Origin: CBDDEC01 sp965226785 | Lineage (GTDB): Bacteria > Chloroflexota > Dehalococcoidia > UBA2979 | NCBI GenBank assembly: GCA_965226785.1 | Contig: CBDDEC010000004.1 | Coordinates: 806,001 to 870,000, forward strand | Reading direction: 5' to 3' | DNA length: 64,000 nucleotides | Shown here: positions 35,413 through 44,329 of the stretch, in pieces | How positions within the stretch are numbered: the first letter of the stretch is position 1 | How the letters are laid out: each line of letters starts with the position of its first letter | Notes under the pieces: model-generated | Databases searched by the model: none | Told to the model about the DNA's origin: nothing | Seen by the model: only the letters and a program-made list of their open reading frames with translations | Made by a program: the position numbers and the translations under genes

Positions 35413-36942
35413 CTAGTGGGCGATCGCCTGGGCTCGGGTCTCGCGCACGACCGTCACGCGGATCTCGCCGGGGTACTGCATCGTCTCCTCGATCTGCTTC
35501 GACACGTCGCGCGCCAGTCGCACCGCGGCGAGGTCATCGATGACCTCTGGCTCGACGATCACCCGTACCTCGCGGCCGGCCTGCACGGCGAAGGACCGCT
35601 GCACGCCCTCGAATGAGTTCGCGATTGCTTCCAGGGCTTCGAGACGGCGCACGTACTCTTCGCTGGACTCGCGGCGTGCGCCGGGACGGCTGCCAGAGAT
35701 GGCGTCGGCGATGATCACGATCACCGCCTCCGTGGTCTCGGGCTTGACCTCTTCATGGTGCGCCTCAATGCAGTGCACGACATCGCGCGGGACGCCGAAG
35801 CGGCGAGCGATGTCGGCGCCGATGCGCGCGTGTGGGCCCTCGAGTTCGCGATCGACTGCCTTGCCGAGGTCGTGCAGCAGTCCGCCGGCGCGACAGACCT
35901 CGACGTCCGCCCCCAGCTCGTGCGCCAGGGCGGCGGCCAGCCAGGACGTCTCGATGCTGTGGCGCAGCTGGTTCTGGCCGTACGAGAAGCGAAAGCGCAG
36001 CCGTCCGAGGTGCTTCACCACCTCCGGATGCAGGCCCTGCACTTCGGCGTCGACCGTAGCCTCCTGGCCAGCCTGCTCGATCTGGTCGTCGATCTCGCTG
36101 CGCGCGCGCTCGACGGCCTCCTCGATGCGCGTGGGCTGGATGCGCCCGTCCTGGATCAACCGCGCCAGGGCGACGCGGGCGATCTCCCGTCGAACTGGGT
36201 CGAAGCCCGAGACGGTGACCAGCTGCGGCGTGTCGTCGATGATCAGGTCGCAACCGGTGGCTGCTTCGAAGGCACGGATGTTGCGGCCCTCTCGGCCGAT
36301 GATGCGGCCCTTGAGGTCGTCCGAGGGGATTGGCAGGACACTCACCGTTGTCTCAGCCGTGACCTCCGAGGTGAGTCGCTGCATGACCGTTGCCAGCGTC
36401 TTACGCGCGCGCGTGTCCGCCTCGGCCTGCGCCGACGCCTCCATCGCGCGCACTCGCCGTCCCGACTCGTCGCGCAGCTCTACGTCGAGGCTCGACAACA
36501 GCTGCTCGCGCGCCTCCTCGGTGGTCAGGCGGGCGACGCGCTCGAGGTCTGCTCGCGCCTGCTCCTCCGCCTGGTCCGACTCCTGCTCGCGGCGCTCAAC
36601 CTGCTCTGCACGGTCGCGCAACGATTGCTCGCCACGGTCGAGCGTTTCGGCGCGGCGTTCGATCGCCTCCTCGCGCTGTTCGAGGCGACGTTCCAGGCGA
36701 CCGAATTCGCGGCGTTCGTTGCGCAGTTCTCCCTCAGCGGCTTCGCGCCGTTCGAGGGCGCGTCGTTCAGCCTCGAGCTCCTGAGACTCGACACGACGTC
36801 GCGCCTCATCGACGACCCGCTCGGCTTCGGTCTCGGCGCCGGCAAGCGCGCTCGATGCGGAACGCTTCTGATAGACATAAGTACCTGCGACGCCGACGAC
36901 GAGCGCGCCGATCCCAACGATCGCGATGACCAGCGACTCCAT
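35413..36942 (-). CDS. rny: ribonuclease Y
   Basis: 509 residues with the full RNase Y architecture: an N-terminal membrane helix (SLVIAIVGIGALVVGVAGTY), a long Glu/Arg coiled coil (about 30-170), a KH domain (LKGRIIGREGRNIRAFEAAT), and an HD domain with metal ligands in SIETSWLAAALAHELG and AGGLLHDLGKAVD, then IEAHHEEVKPETTEAV. It ends EIRVTVVRETRAQAIAH, as in the family. It initiates mRNA decay at the membrane. The antisense frames opposite it are composition shadows of the coiled coil. Confidence 0.96.
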   Translation of the reverse strand: MESLVIAIVGIGALVVGVAGTYVYQKRSASSALAGAETEAERVVDEARRRVESQELEAERRALERREAAEGELRNERREFGRLERRLEQREEAIERRAETLDRGEQSLRDRAEQVERREQESDQAEEQARADLERVARLTTEEAREQLLSSLDVELRDESGRRVRAMEASAQAEADTRARKTLATVMQRLTSEVTAETTVSVLPIPSDDLKGRIIGREGRNIRAFEAATGCDLIIDDTPQLVTVSGFDPVRREIARVALARLIQDGRIQPTRIEEAVERARSEIDDQIEQAGQEATVDAEVQGLHPEVVKHLGRLRFRFSYGQNQLRHSIETSWLAAALAHELGADVEVCRAGGLLHDLGKAVDRELEGPHARIGADIARRFGVPRDVVHCIEAHHEEVKPETTEAVIVIIADAISGSRPGARRESSEEYVRRLEALEAIANSFEGVQRSFAVQAGREVRVIVEPEVIDDLAAVRLARDVSKQIEETMQYPGEIRVTVVRETRAQAIAH

Positions 36943-37110
36943 GGGAGCACTCTCCGTTGGGCGGCTGACCCTGGGCGCCGCACACCGCGACCGCAGGCCG
37001 CGATGGTGTCGCCGAATGGTCGATAACTCGTTAACCGCGGCGACCGGCTAGCCGGTCGAGGCGGCGCGCTCATCGTAGCACCACGTCTCCCGGCCGCCGG
37101 GGGTGGGTCG

Positions 37111-38559
37111 CTACTCGTACCCCGGCGGTGGCTGAAACCCGCCCGTCACGTCGGCCAGGCGGCGCGCGAAGTCGATCGGCGTGCGGTCCTCGAGGTGCGG
37201 ACCAACGATCTGCATGCCGACGGGCAGGCCGTCGTCGCTGAGCCCGACCGGGGCCACGGTTGCTGGGAGGTAGGCCATCGTGATCAGCCCAACCCAGCTC
37301 AGCTGGTCGAAGTAGTTGCGGTCCTCGCCGTTGATGGGGATGGTCCGTTCCTGCGCGGGACTCTGGTCGTGCTCGATCGCGGTCACCGGCGTGACCGGCA
37401 TCAACAGCACGTCGTACTCGCGGAAGAACTGGGACCACTCGTATCGGATCTGCTCCCGCTGCTCGTTGAGGAAGAGCCACTCCCGGTGCCGCTGCGCGCC
37501 GTTGCGCTGGACCGCTGGTGGCTCCTCGTCGCCCTCCGAGGGCAGCGCATCCTCGACGGTGATCGCGCCCTCGAGGATCTCCCCGGTGAGCCCGCGACCA
37601 CCGTTGCCGGCCAGCAACGAGCGGTACACGCGGTTGGTCTCAGCGAAGTCGATCCCCGGGCGGGCGGCCTCGTCCACCTCGACGCCGGCGGCGCGCAGGG
37701 CGCCGACCGTCGCTTCGAGCGGTGCCAGCACGGCTGCGTCGACGCTGCAGGCCTCGTCGTCGAGCCATGCAGCCACTCGGTAGCCACGCAGCGTGGCGTG
37801 CCGCGAGGGCGGCAGCTCTAGGCGCCACGCGGCCGACATGTCGGCCTCCGGTCCGGCAACGATCGACAGCTCGAGCTCGAGATCCTCGGCGCTACGTCCC
37901 AGGGGCCCGGCGACCGACAGATCGCCGGCGGCCATGAACCCGGGCGGATGCAGACGCTTGCGCGGCACGATGCCGAAGGTGGGCTTGTGTCCGTAAATGC
38001 CGCTGTAGTGAGCCGGGTTGCGGATGGAGCCACCGATGTCGCTGCCGAGGTCGAGCGCGCTCATGCCCGTCGCCAGCGCCACCGCCGTGCCTCCCGATGA
38101 ACCGCCCGGGGCACGCGTCTGGTCCCACGGGTTGTTCGTCGTCCCATAGACGTCGTTGTAGGTCTGTACGTCCATGCCGTTGAGGGGGGAGTTCGTCACG
38201 CCGAAGACCACCGCTCCCGCCGCTACGAGCCGGTCGACGGCAGGTGCGTTGGCCTCGGCGATCCGCTCTGCGAACTGCGGGTCGCCGGAGGTCCAGGGGA
38301 AGCCCTTCGTCTCGAACAACTCCTTGATCGTCATCGGCAGGCCGTGGAGTGGGCCCCACAGCTCGCCTCGACCGAGCGCGGCGTCGGCCTCGTCGGCGCG
38401 AGTTCGGGCCGTGTCGAGGTCGGTCGCGACGATCGCGTTCAGCGCTGGATTGAAACGCTCCACGCGTTCGACGTAGTGCTCGAGGAGCTCTCGCGAGCCG
38501 ATCTCTCGACTGCGTAGCATCCCGGCCAGGTCGACGGCGGGTCGGAGAGCGATGTCCAT
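37111..38559 (-). CDS. amidase (amidase-signature family)
   Basis: 482 residues. The Ser-cisSer-Lys triad is visible: Lys in HGLPMTIKELFETKGFPW, the cis-Ser in RAPGGSSGGTAVALATGMSA, and the nucleophile in LGSDIGGSIRNPAHYSGIYG. It resembles GatA/FAAH-type amidases but has no gatB or gatC neighbour and so is more likely a stand-alone amidase. Its position between recX and rny breaks up the familiar recA-recX-rny order, suggesting later insertion. The substrate is unknown. Confidence 0.9.
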   Translation of the reverse strand: MDIALRPAVDLAGMLRSREIGSRELLEHYVERVERFNPALNAIVATDLDTARTRADEADAALGRGELWGPLHGLPMTIKELFETKGFPWTSGDPQFAERIAEANAPAVDRLVAAGAVVFGVTNSPLNGMDVQTYNDVYGTTNNPWDQTRAPGGSSGGTAVALATGMSALDLGSDIGGSIRNPAHYSGIYGHKPTFGIVPRKRLHPPGFMAAGDLSVAGPLGRSAEDLELELSIVAGPEADMSAAWRLELPPSRHATLRGYRVAAWLDDEACSVDAAVLAPLEATVGALRAAGVEVDEAARPGIDFAETNRVYRSLLAGNGGRGLTGEILEGAITVEDALPSEGDEEPPAVQRNGAQRHREWLFLNEQREQIRYEWSQFFREYDVLLMPVTPVTAIEHDQSPAQERTIPINGEDRNYFDQLSWVGLITMAYLPATVAPVGLSDDGLPVGMQIVGPHLEDRTPIDFARRLADVTGGFQPPPGYE

Positions 38560-38651
38560 GCTGTCGTCCGGGTGGTGCCGGCGTAGCGACAGGCGTCGCC
38601 TCGCGTGGGCGAGATGATAGCTCGCGCGCCGGCGGGTGCCCGTGGGCCGAG

Positions 38652-39269
38652 TCAGTCGAGGTCAATGTCGACCGTCAGCACCTCCGCGATCGCGCGCCGT
38701 GTCACGTCGTGGCTGAAGCCACGGTGCTGGAGGTAGCCGTACAGCCGTCGCCGCTGGAGGTCGGGCTCGAGGCGGCGCAGGGTGGGGACACGGCGCCGAG
38801 CCGTGGCCATCGCCGCCGCTGCTTCGTCGAGGTTGTCCGTGGCTGCCTCCACGTGTTCGCGGCCTACGCCTCGGCGCACGAGGTCCTGACGCAAGCGCCG
38901 GGCACCGAGCCGTCCGCGGCGCGCTTCGACGAACTCGCTCGCCCAACGCGCGTCGTCCAGGTAGCCGAGCTCCCGCAGGCGATCGATCGCGGTGTCGATC
39001 TCCTCGTCTACGAACTGGCGCCGGAGGCGCCGGCGCAGCTCATGTTCCGTGTGCGAGCGGTGTGAGAGCGACGCGAGCGCACGCTCGAGGGCGAGTCGCC
39101 GGCGACCGGTGGCCCGCAGCTCGGCCCACTCGCTCTCCTCGAGGGCGACACCCTCGGACAGCGCGCGCGCCTCGACAGGTTCGCGCGCGAGGAGATGCTC
39201 GCACGCTTCGCCGGCCAGCTGGATGGCGATGGCGCCGCGGCGGCGCGTGATCGAAGTGACGGTCGGCAT
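38652..39269 (-). CDS. recX: regulatory protein RecX
   Basis: 205 residues of mainly helical repeats typical of RecX: ALERALASLSHRSHTEHELR, FVDEEIDTAIDRLRELGYLD, DARWASEFVEARRGRLGARR, LRQDLVRRGVGREHVEAA and YGYLQHRGFSHDVTRRAI. It lies 21 bases downstream of recA and should be made from the same transcript. RecX caps RecA filaments and limits recombinase and SOS activity. Confidence 0.93.
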   Translation of the reverse strand: MPTVTSITRRRGAIAIQLAGEACEHLLAREPVEARALSEGVALEESEWAELRATGRRRLALERALASLSHRSHTEHELRRRLRRQFVDEEIDTAIDRLRELGYLDDARWASEFVEARRGRLGARRLRQDLVRRGVGREHVEAATDNLDEAAAAMATARRRVPTLRRLEPDLQRRRLYGYLQHRGFSHDVTRRAIAEVLTVDIDLD

Positions 39270-39290
39270 GACCGCGACCCTCGTCGGGGA

Positions 39291-40406
39291 CTATGCGTCG
39301 ATCGAGAGCTGCTCGGCCTCGGCCTCGGCGGCCACGGACTCCGCCTCCTCCACGGCGGTCGGAGCCTCGTCAGGCTTGCTTGCAGGCGTGGCGTTGATCC
39401 CCGCGGCCTCGCGCACGAGCCGTTCGATCTCGTCGCGGAGGTCGAGGTGCTCACGCATGAACTCGCAGGAGTTCATGCGTCCCTGGCCGAGGCGCTGGTC
39501 GCCGTACGAGTAGAACGAGCCGAGCTTGCGCACGATCTCCTGCTCCACGGCGAGGTCGAGGATGTCTCCTTCACGGTTAATACCGTGCTGGTCGCCGGTG
39601 AACATGATGTCGAACTCAGCCATACGGAAGGGCGGAGCGACCTTGTTCTTGACGACCTTGCAGCGCACGCGGTTGCCGATGAACGTCTGACCATCTTTCA
39701 GCGACTCGATGCGTCGAATGTCGATGCGTACCGAGGAATAGAACTTGAGCGCGCGGCCACCCGGGGTGGTCTCCGGGTTCCCGAAGACGACGCCAATCTT
39801 CTCGCGCAGCTGGTTGATGAAAATGAGTGCGGTGTCGGAGCGAGCGATTGCCGCGGTCAGCTTGCGCAGTGCCTGCGACATCAACCGCGCCTGCAGTCCC
39901 GGCAGGGAGTCGCCCATGTCCCCCTCGAGCTCGGCGCGCGGTACGAGCGCGGCGACCGAGTCGATGACCACCGCCTCGACCGCGCCCGAGCGGATCAGCG
40001 CTTCGCAGATTTCGAGCGCCTGTTCGCCGGTGTCGGGCTGCGACACGAGCAGTTCATCGATGTTGATGCCACAGGCGGCGGCGTACTCCGGGTCGAGCGC
40101 GTGCTCGACATCGATGTAGGCCGCCGTCCCACTCTTCTGCGCCTCCGCGATGATGTGCTGCGCCAGCGTGGACTTACCCGCAGATTCCGGGCCGAAGATC
40201 TCGGTGACACGCCCCCGAGGCAGGCCACCGATGCCCAGCGCGATGTCGAGGCCGAGCGATCCCGTCGAGATGGCGGAGACGTTCATCGCCGCCTCCGGGT
40301 CGCCGAGGCGCATGATTGCGCCCTTGCCGAAGTCCTTCGTGATCTGTTCGATAGCCTTCTCGAGGGTGTCGGGGTGTTCCTTCGGTTGCTTCTTCTTGGC
40401 GGCCAT
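39291..40406 (-). CDS. recA: recombinase RecA
   Basis: 371 residues from ATG 40406, GGGA nine bases upstream. It has all RecA hallmarks: MRLGDPEAAMNVSAISTGSL, the Walker A loop IFGPESAGKSTLAQHIIAEA, AAYIDVEHALDPEYA, the Walker B VVIDSVAALVPRAELEGDMG, loop L2 region IFINQLREKIGVVFGNPETT and GGRALKFYSSVRIDIRR. The C-terminus is acidic. It coats single-stranded DNA for strand exchange and stimulates LexA cleavage. A perfect damage box lies in its promoter. Confidence 0.97.
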   Translation of the reverse strand: MAAKKKQPKEHPDTLEKAIEQITKDFGKGAIMRLGDPEAAMNVSAISTGSLGLDIALGIGGLPRGRVTEIFGPESAGKSTLAQHIIAEAQKSGTAAYIDVEHALDPEYAAACGINIDELLVSQPDTGEQALEICEALIRSGAVEAVVIDSVAALVPRAELEGDMGDSLPGLQARLMSQALRKLTAAIARSDTALIFINQLREKIGVVFGNPETTPGGRALKFYSSVRIDIRRIESLKDGQTFIGNRVRCKVVKNKVAPPFRMAEFDIMFTGDQHGINREGDILDLAVEQEIVRKLGSFYSYGDQRLGQGRMNSCEFMREHLDLRDEIERLVREAAGINATPASKPDEAPTAVEEAESVAAEAEAEQLSIDA

Positions 40407-40530
40407 GGCGTGTCCCTGTTTCGTTCCGTCGTACCGGTTCTTCTTGTCTCGTGCCCTCGCTCCAGGACGCCTGTGGCTCGCGCCACGCTGGCCGCTGGTG
40501 CCGTGCAGCCCCCACCGCGTTCCGAACACT

Positions 40531-40555
40531 AGTAGAACGCCCGTTCTACTGTCAA
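40531..40555 (-). promoter_or_regulatory. recA promoter with SOS (LexA-type) operator
   Basis: AGTAGAACGCCCGTTCTACT (40531-40550) has perfect 8-bp arms around a 4-bp centre and contains GAAC-N4-GTTC, the LexA box of Gram-positive bacteria. Directly adjoining on the minus strand is a consensus -35 TTGACA (40555-40550), so the operator fills the -35 to -10 spacer. It lies about 125 bp upstream of the recA start codon. A near-identical box precedes nrdJ. Confidence 0.88.
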
Positions 40556-40671
40556 GCCGGCCGAACGGGCGGACGCGAGTGGTGCCTCGATGCTACGCCG
40601 AAGATCGGATCACGTGCGTGTGCAGTATGGACTCTGGCGTGATATCGATCTCGCCTGCCGTGTCTCGTGGG

Positions 40672-41250
40672 CTACTCGAAGTGGGGCGCGAAGTCCGGAT
40701 TCGTGGCTGCGAACTCCTCGGCGGTGATGCCGAACAGCACTTCGTCGAAGTAGCGGCCGCCGGTCAAATACGCGCGCCGGCGCCGGCCCTCCTCGACGAA
40801 CCCGAGCTGCTCATGCATGACGAGCGAGGGCGCGTTGAACTCATAGACCTCGGCGTGACCTTTCTGGAAGCCTAGCTCGCCGAAGTAGTAGCGCAGCAGG
40901 ATGCGCACGGCATCGCGGGCGTACCCGCGGCGACGGTGCTCGGCGAAGATGCCGATGCCGTACCAGAAGACGCCGCTGCGGGGGTCAGTGCGCGAGGCGC
41001 TCAGCGAGCCGACGATCTCTGCCTCGGCCGACTCGATCACGAAGCTGCGGTCGCGGCCGTCACGGTTGAGCGCCTGCTCTTCAATCCACTTCTTTGTCGC
41101 CGCGGCAGACTGGGGCGGGGTCAGCCACCAGCCGGCGCGGGCCATCTCCGTGTCCTGGTCGTGGCTCCAGAACGTTTCCCAGTCGTCCGTCTCGTGCGCA
41201 CGCAGGCGCACGAGGTCCCCGCGGAACAGGTTCGGCAGCTCTTCGGTCAT
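40672..41250 (-). CDS. GNAT N-acetyltransferase, RimJ/RimL type
   Basis: 192 residues from ATG 41250. Acceptor-side sequence LFRGDLVRLRAHETDDWETF is followed by the acetyl-CoA loop FAEHRRRGYARDAVRILLRY (Q/RxxGxG/A type) and NAPSLVMHEQLGFVEEGRRR. The FWYGIGIFAEHRRRGYARDA core is typical of RimJ/RimL acyltransferases that modify N-termini or small amines. It is divergent from the DUF167 gene with 51 bases between. The acceptor is unknown. Confidence 0.87.
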   Translation of the reverse strand: MTEELPNLFRGDLVRLRAHETDDWETFWSHDQDTEMARAGWWLTPPQSAAATKKWIEEQALNRDGRDRSFVIESAEAEIVGSLSASRTDPRSGVFWYGIGIFAEHRRRGYARDAVRILLRYYFGELGFQKGHAEVYEFNAPSLVMHEQLGFVEEGRRRRAYLTGGRYFDEVLFGITAEEFAATNPDFAPHFE

Positions 41251-41301
41251 GTGCGCCCCTCGGACGTTGTGCGGGTTCACGCCGAGGGCGAGCATAGGGC
41301 G

Positions 41302-41580
41302 ATGCCAGCCCCGGATGCAGCGCGCGCGCTGCTCGACGTTCGACTCACTCCTCGTGCTTCGCGCGCCAGCGTCGAGGTCGATGGCGACCTCGTGCGGGTG
41401 CGCGTCACGGCGCCCCCCTTCGATGGTCGCGCGAACGCTGCTCTGATTGAGGCGCTGGCGAAACACCTGAGCGTCCCGAAACGCGACGTGGCGATCGTGC
41501 GCGGGTTGTCTTCGAGGACGAAGCGCGTGGCGGTCGAGGGGATGACGGCAGCCGAAGCCCTCGAACGGCTTCGCGCCTAG
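41302..41580 (+). CDS. DUF167 (YggU) family protein
   Basis: 92 residues from ATG 41302. The body matches YggU: LDVRLTPRASRASVEVDGDL, VRVRVTAPPFDGRANAALIE, ALAKHLSVPKRDVAIVRGLS, SRTKRVAVEGMTAAEALERL. The function is unknown. It ends six bases from the convergent yggT stop; yggT and yggU are neighbours in many bacteria, here in opposite orientation. Confidence 0.88.
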   Translation: MPAPDAARALLDVRLTPRASRASVEVDGDLVRVRVTAPPFDGRANAALIEALAKHLSVPKRDVAIVRGLSSRTKRVAVEGMTAAEALERLRA

Positions 41581-41586
41581 GGCGGA

Positions 41587-41841
41587 TCAGCCCTGATAGT
41601 CGGTCAGGACACCCGCGATGATGAAGAGCGTGATGATCGCGACCATCGGGCTGATGTCGATCATCCCGATCCGCGGGAGGATTCGGCGTAGCGGTTCGAG
41701 CACCGGGTCGGTGATCGCCTCCAGGGCCCGCACGATCGGGCCGCCGCGGTCGATGGGGAACCAGGAGATGATGGCGCGCGCGAAGATAGCGAACGCCAGC
41801 AGCTGCACCAGCAGACCGACGCCCTGAACGACTTCTACCAA
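41587..41841 (-). CDS. YggT family membrane protein
   Basis: 84 residues with two membrane helices (GVGLLVQLLAFAIFARAIIS and MIDISPMVAIITLFIIAGVL) and the family motif WFPIDRGGPIVRALEAITDP, VLEPLRRILPRIGMIDISP. It is separated by a single base from proC. YggT proteins sit next to division and proline genes in many phyla; they are linked to osmotic tolerance and septum placement, but the mechanism is unclear. Confidence 0.9.
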   Translation of the reverse strand: MVEVVQGVGLLVQLLAFAIFARAIISWFPIDRGGPIVRALEAITDPVLEPLRRILPRIGMIDISPMVAIITLFIIAGVLTDYQG

Positions 41842-41842
41842 G

Positions 41843-42652
41843 CTATGCCCCTAGCTCTCTGCCTCGATTGTATGCGGCCTCGATGGCAGCATCGAAGGCG
41901 GCGCGTGCTGCATGCGCTTCGAGGGCGGCGAGCCCCGCGGCGGTGGTGCCGCCGGGCGAGGTGACGGCGTTGCGCAGCTCGGCGAGCGTTTCGTCGCTCT
42001 CGCGCGCCCAACGCGCTGTGCCCTCGAACGTCGCGAGCGCGAGCGCTTCGGCGTCGGGGCGCTTGAGGCCGAGCCGAATGGCGGCGTCGATCATCGCCTC
42101 CATCGCCAGCAGGACAAAGGCCGGTCCGCTGCCGTGGAGCGCCGTGCCGACGTCGATCAGCGCGTCGCTCTCCACCTCGACGACCGCGCTCGCGACTGCA
42201 CCGAGGATCTCCTGCACGTGCGCACGTTGCGCCTCGCTGACGGCCGGAGCGACGAAGTAGGCGGCCGCACCGGCGCCGACCGAGGCGGGCAAATTCGGCA
42301 TCACGCGTACCACCGCTTCGTGCTGCGTGCGTTCGCGCAGCTCGCCGAGTGTGATGCCGGCGGCGATCGAGATCACGACTGCGTCGGAGGGGATACCGCC
42401 CGCCATCTCCTCCGCGACCGTTGCGAAGTCCTGCGGTTTCACCGCAATCAGCACGACGTCCGCGGCCGCGAGGGAGTCGGCGGCGCTGGCGGTGACCGAG
42501 ACGCTGTAGCGCTCCGCCAACTCGAGGCGACGCGCGGGGAAGATCTCAGCGACGGTCACGGTGTTGGGCTCGGTCACATCGGCGCGCAGCATCCCGGCGA
42601 GAAAGCCCTCTCCCATCTTCCCGCCGCCGACGAGGGCGATGCGCAGCGCCAT
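41843..42652 (-). CDS. proC: pyrroline-5-carboxylate reductase
   Basis: 269 residues. The N-terminal NAD(P) motif is LRIALVGGGKMGEGFLAGML, followed by VVLIAVKPQDFATVAEEMAG, VRVMPNLPASVGAGAAAYFV and the C-terminal signature NAVTSPGGTTAAGLAALEAH. It reduces pyrroline-5-carboxylate to proline in the cytoplasm. It shares one base with yggS and is followed immediately by yggT, the conserved yggS-proC-yggT run. Confidence 0.94.
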   Translation of the reverse strand: MALRIALVGGGKMGEGFLAGMLRADVTEPNTVTVAEIFPARRLELAERYSVSVTASAADSLAAADVVLIAVKPQDFATVAEEMAGGIPSDAVVISIAAGITLGELRERTQHEAVVRVMPNLPASVGAGAAAYFVAPAVSEAQRAHVQEILGAVASAVVEVESDALIDVGTALHGSGPAFVLLAMEAMIDAAIRLGLKRPDAEALALATFEGTARWARESDETLAELRNAVTSPGGTTAAGLAALEAHAARAAFDAAIEAAYNRGRELGA

Positions 42653-43371
42653 CAGCCCGACCGTTCCTGCCGCGGTCCGAAGATCGCGCGACCGACGCGG
42701 ACCACGGTCGCGCCCTCTGCGATCGCCACTTCGAAGTCGTCGGTCATGCCCATCGAGAGCCCGTCGAGGCCGTGCGCAGCGGCGAGCGTGGCCAGCTCGC
42801 GGAACAACGGGCGCAGGTCCTCCGGGTCTCCGGCCTGCGGCGCGACAGTCATCAGGCCGCGCAGCTCGACCGCGTCGCTGCGCCGCGCAGCCTCGAGGAT
42901 CGGTGCGACTTCGGCGGGCGCGAGGCCGTGCTTCTGAGCCTCGCCTCCGATGTTGACCTCGACGTAGCAGTCGAGGGGGCGCATGCCGTCGGAGCGGCGC
43001 TCGATTTCCGTGAGGAGGCGCTCGGAGTCGAGCGAGTGGAGCACAGCGGTGTGTGTCAGCACCTGGCGCACCTTGTTGCGCTGGAGGTTCCCGACGAAGT
43101 GCCAGTGCGGCGCCAGGCCTGCCTCGGCGGACGCCTCGGCCTTCGGCGCGAACTCCTGCGCCCGATTTTCGCCGAGATCGACGAGGCCAGCGTCGAGGGC
43201 ATCCCGCACGGCCTCGACGCCGTGGGTCTTCGACACGCCGACCAGCTGCACGCCGGCGGGATCGCGGTCCACGCGGTCGCAGGCCGCCTGGATGCGCGAA
43301 CGCACCTCGGCGAGCCGCAGGGCGAGCTGAGTGGTCGTGGTCATACCACCCAGTGTAGTGGGCTGATTCAT
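42652..43371 (-). CDS. yggS: YggS family PLP homeostasis protein
   Basis: 239 residues from ATG 43371, or 230 from ATG 43344 (MTTTTQ). The PLP lysine is in VQLVGVSKTHGVEAVRDALD; LGENRAQEFAPKAEASAE, HWHFVGNLQRNKVRQVLTHT and LSMGMTDDFEVAIAEGATVV with VRVGRAIFGPR are the family blocks. It is a catalytically silent alanine-racemase-fold protein that buffers pyridoxal phosphate. Confidence 0.93.
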   Translation of the reverse strand: MNQPTTLGGMTTTTQLALRLAEVRSRIQAACDRVDRDPAGVQLVGVSKTHGVEAVRDALDAGLVDLGENRAQEFAPKAEASAEAGLAPHWHFVGNLQRNKVRQVLTHTAVLHSLDSERLLTEIERRSDGMRPLDCYVEVNIGGEAQKHGLAPAEVAPILEAARRSDAVELRGLMTVAPQAGDPEDLRPLFRELATLAAAHGLDGLSMGMTDDFEVAIAEGATVVRVGRAIFGPRQERSG

Positions 43372-43393
43372 GCGATCGACTGCGCTGACGCGG

Positions 43394-44242
43394 CTACGGA
43401 ACCTCTGCGGTCACCACCCACGTCGCTGAGTCGGTCTCCACGCCCTCGGCGCCGAGGTGGTCCGCGAGCACGTCTCCGATCGAGCCTCGGATCGTGGCCG
43501 CGAGCTCCGGGTCGCGCTCGTCGAAGCCCGCGAGCGCGGGGTTGAGCGTGTACATGAAGTCAACCGCTTCCTCGAGGGTGTCGCCGAGGTGGACCGGGAG
43601 CCGCACGTCCTGGAGTTCCACGCCGACGTAGCCGGCGTCGCCGAGGATGCGGCGAACGCGATCAGGGTCGGCGAGGGCGAGCGGACCGGGCGCGGTGGGG
43701 TCGCCGCCAATCGGCAACTCGATGTGCTGCCGCGTCGCAGCGATCGGCTTCGACACCCAGGGGTTGTCGGCCGCGCTCTGCCAGCAGGAGAAAACCATGC
43801 GCCCACCCGCACGCAGGCCCGAACGGAGGTTGGCGAAGGCGGCGACCGAGTCCGCGAAGAACATCACGCCGAAGCGCGAGAAGATGAGGTCGTAGGCGTC
43901 CGCCTCGAACGCGTGCGCCTGCGCGTCGGCGGTGAGGAACGAGATGTTCGAGGCGCCAGCTGCCTCGGCGCGCTCGCTGGCCGCGTCGACCATGGTCTGG
44001 CTGAGGTCGAGCGCGACGACCGCGCCATCGGGCGCGACCGCGGCGGCCAGCTGGATGGCGGTGGTGCCGGTGCCGCAGCCAACGTCGAGGACGTGCTCGC
44101 CCGGCTGCGCCGCGGCCACATCGAGAGCGCTCTGGCCGTGCTCGGCAACCTGCGAGTCGAGCTGGTCCTGGAGTGCCGCCCAGATGGGGCCGGCGTTCGC
44201 CCAGAACTTGGCCTGCGGTTCGTTGCCGGGGGCGATCTGCAT
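43394..44242 (-). CDS. class I SAM-dependent methyltransferase
   Basis: 282 residues. Motif I is GEHVLDVGCGTGTTAIQLAA, motif II VVALDLSQTMVDAASERAEA, and motif IV region AYDLIFSRFGVMFFADSVAA followed by RAGGRMVFSCWQSA. Similar to UbiE/COQ5-like enzymes of unknown acceptor. It lies between a radical SAM gene and yggS on the same strand, 22 bases before yggS, so it is probably co-transcribed. Confidence 0.88.
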   Translation of the reverse strand: MQIAPGNEPQAKFWANAGPIWAALQDQLDSQVAEHGQSALDVAAAQPGEHVLDVGCGTGTTAIQLAAAVAPDGAVVALDLSQTMVDAASERAEAAGASNISFLTADAQAHAFEADAYDLIFSRFGVMFFADSVAAFANLRSGLRAGGRMVFSCWQSAADNPWVSKPIAATRQHIELPIGGDPTAPGPLALADPDRVRRILGDAGYVGVELQDVRLPVHLGDTLEEAVDFMYTLNPALAGFDERDPELAATIRGSIGDVLADHLGAEGVETDSATWVVTAEVP

Positions 44243-44329
44243 CGTGGCTCCTGACTGTCTGCACGCGCATGTGCGCCGTATGCGGCGGTGAGCCTACCTC
44301 ATCTGCTTCAGGCGGTGTCGTGTGGTCTG

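Noticed and set aside
34416..35543. A 375-codon plus frame opposite the PHP gene
   Set aside because: Antisense shadow without motifs; the PHP metal motifs define the minus-strand gene.
37111..38559. Amidase as GatA of the tRNA amidotransferase
   Set aside because: No gatB or gatC adjacent, and the sequence carries only the general amidase signature.
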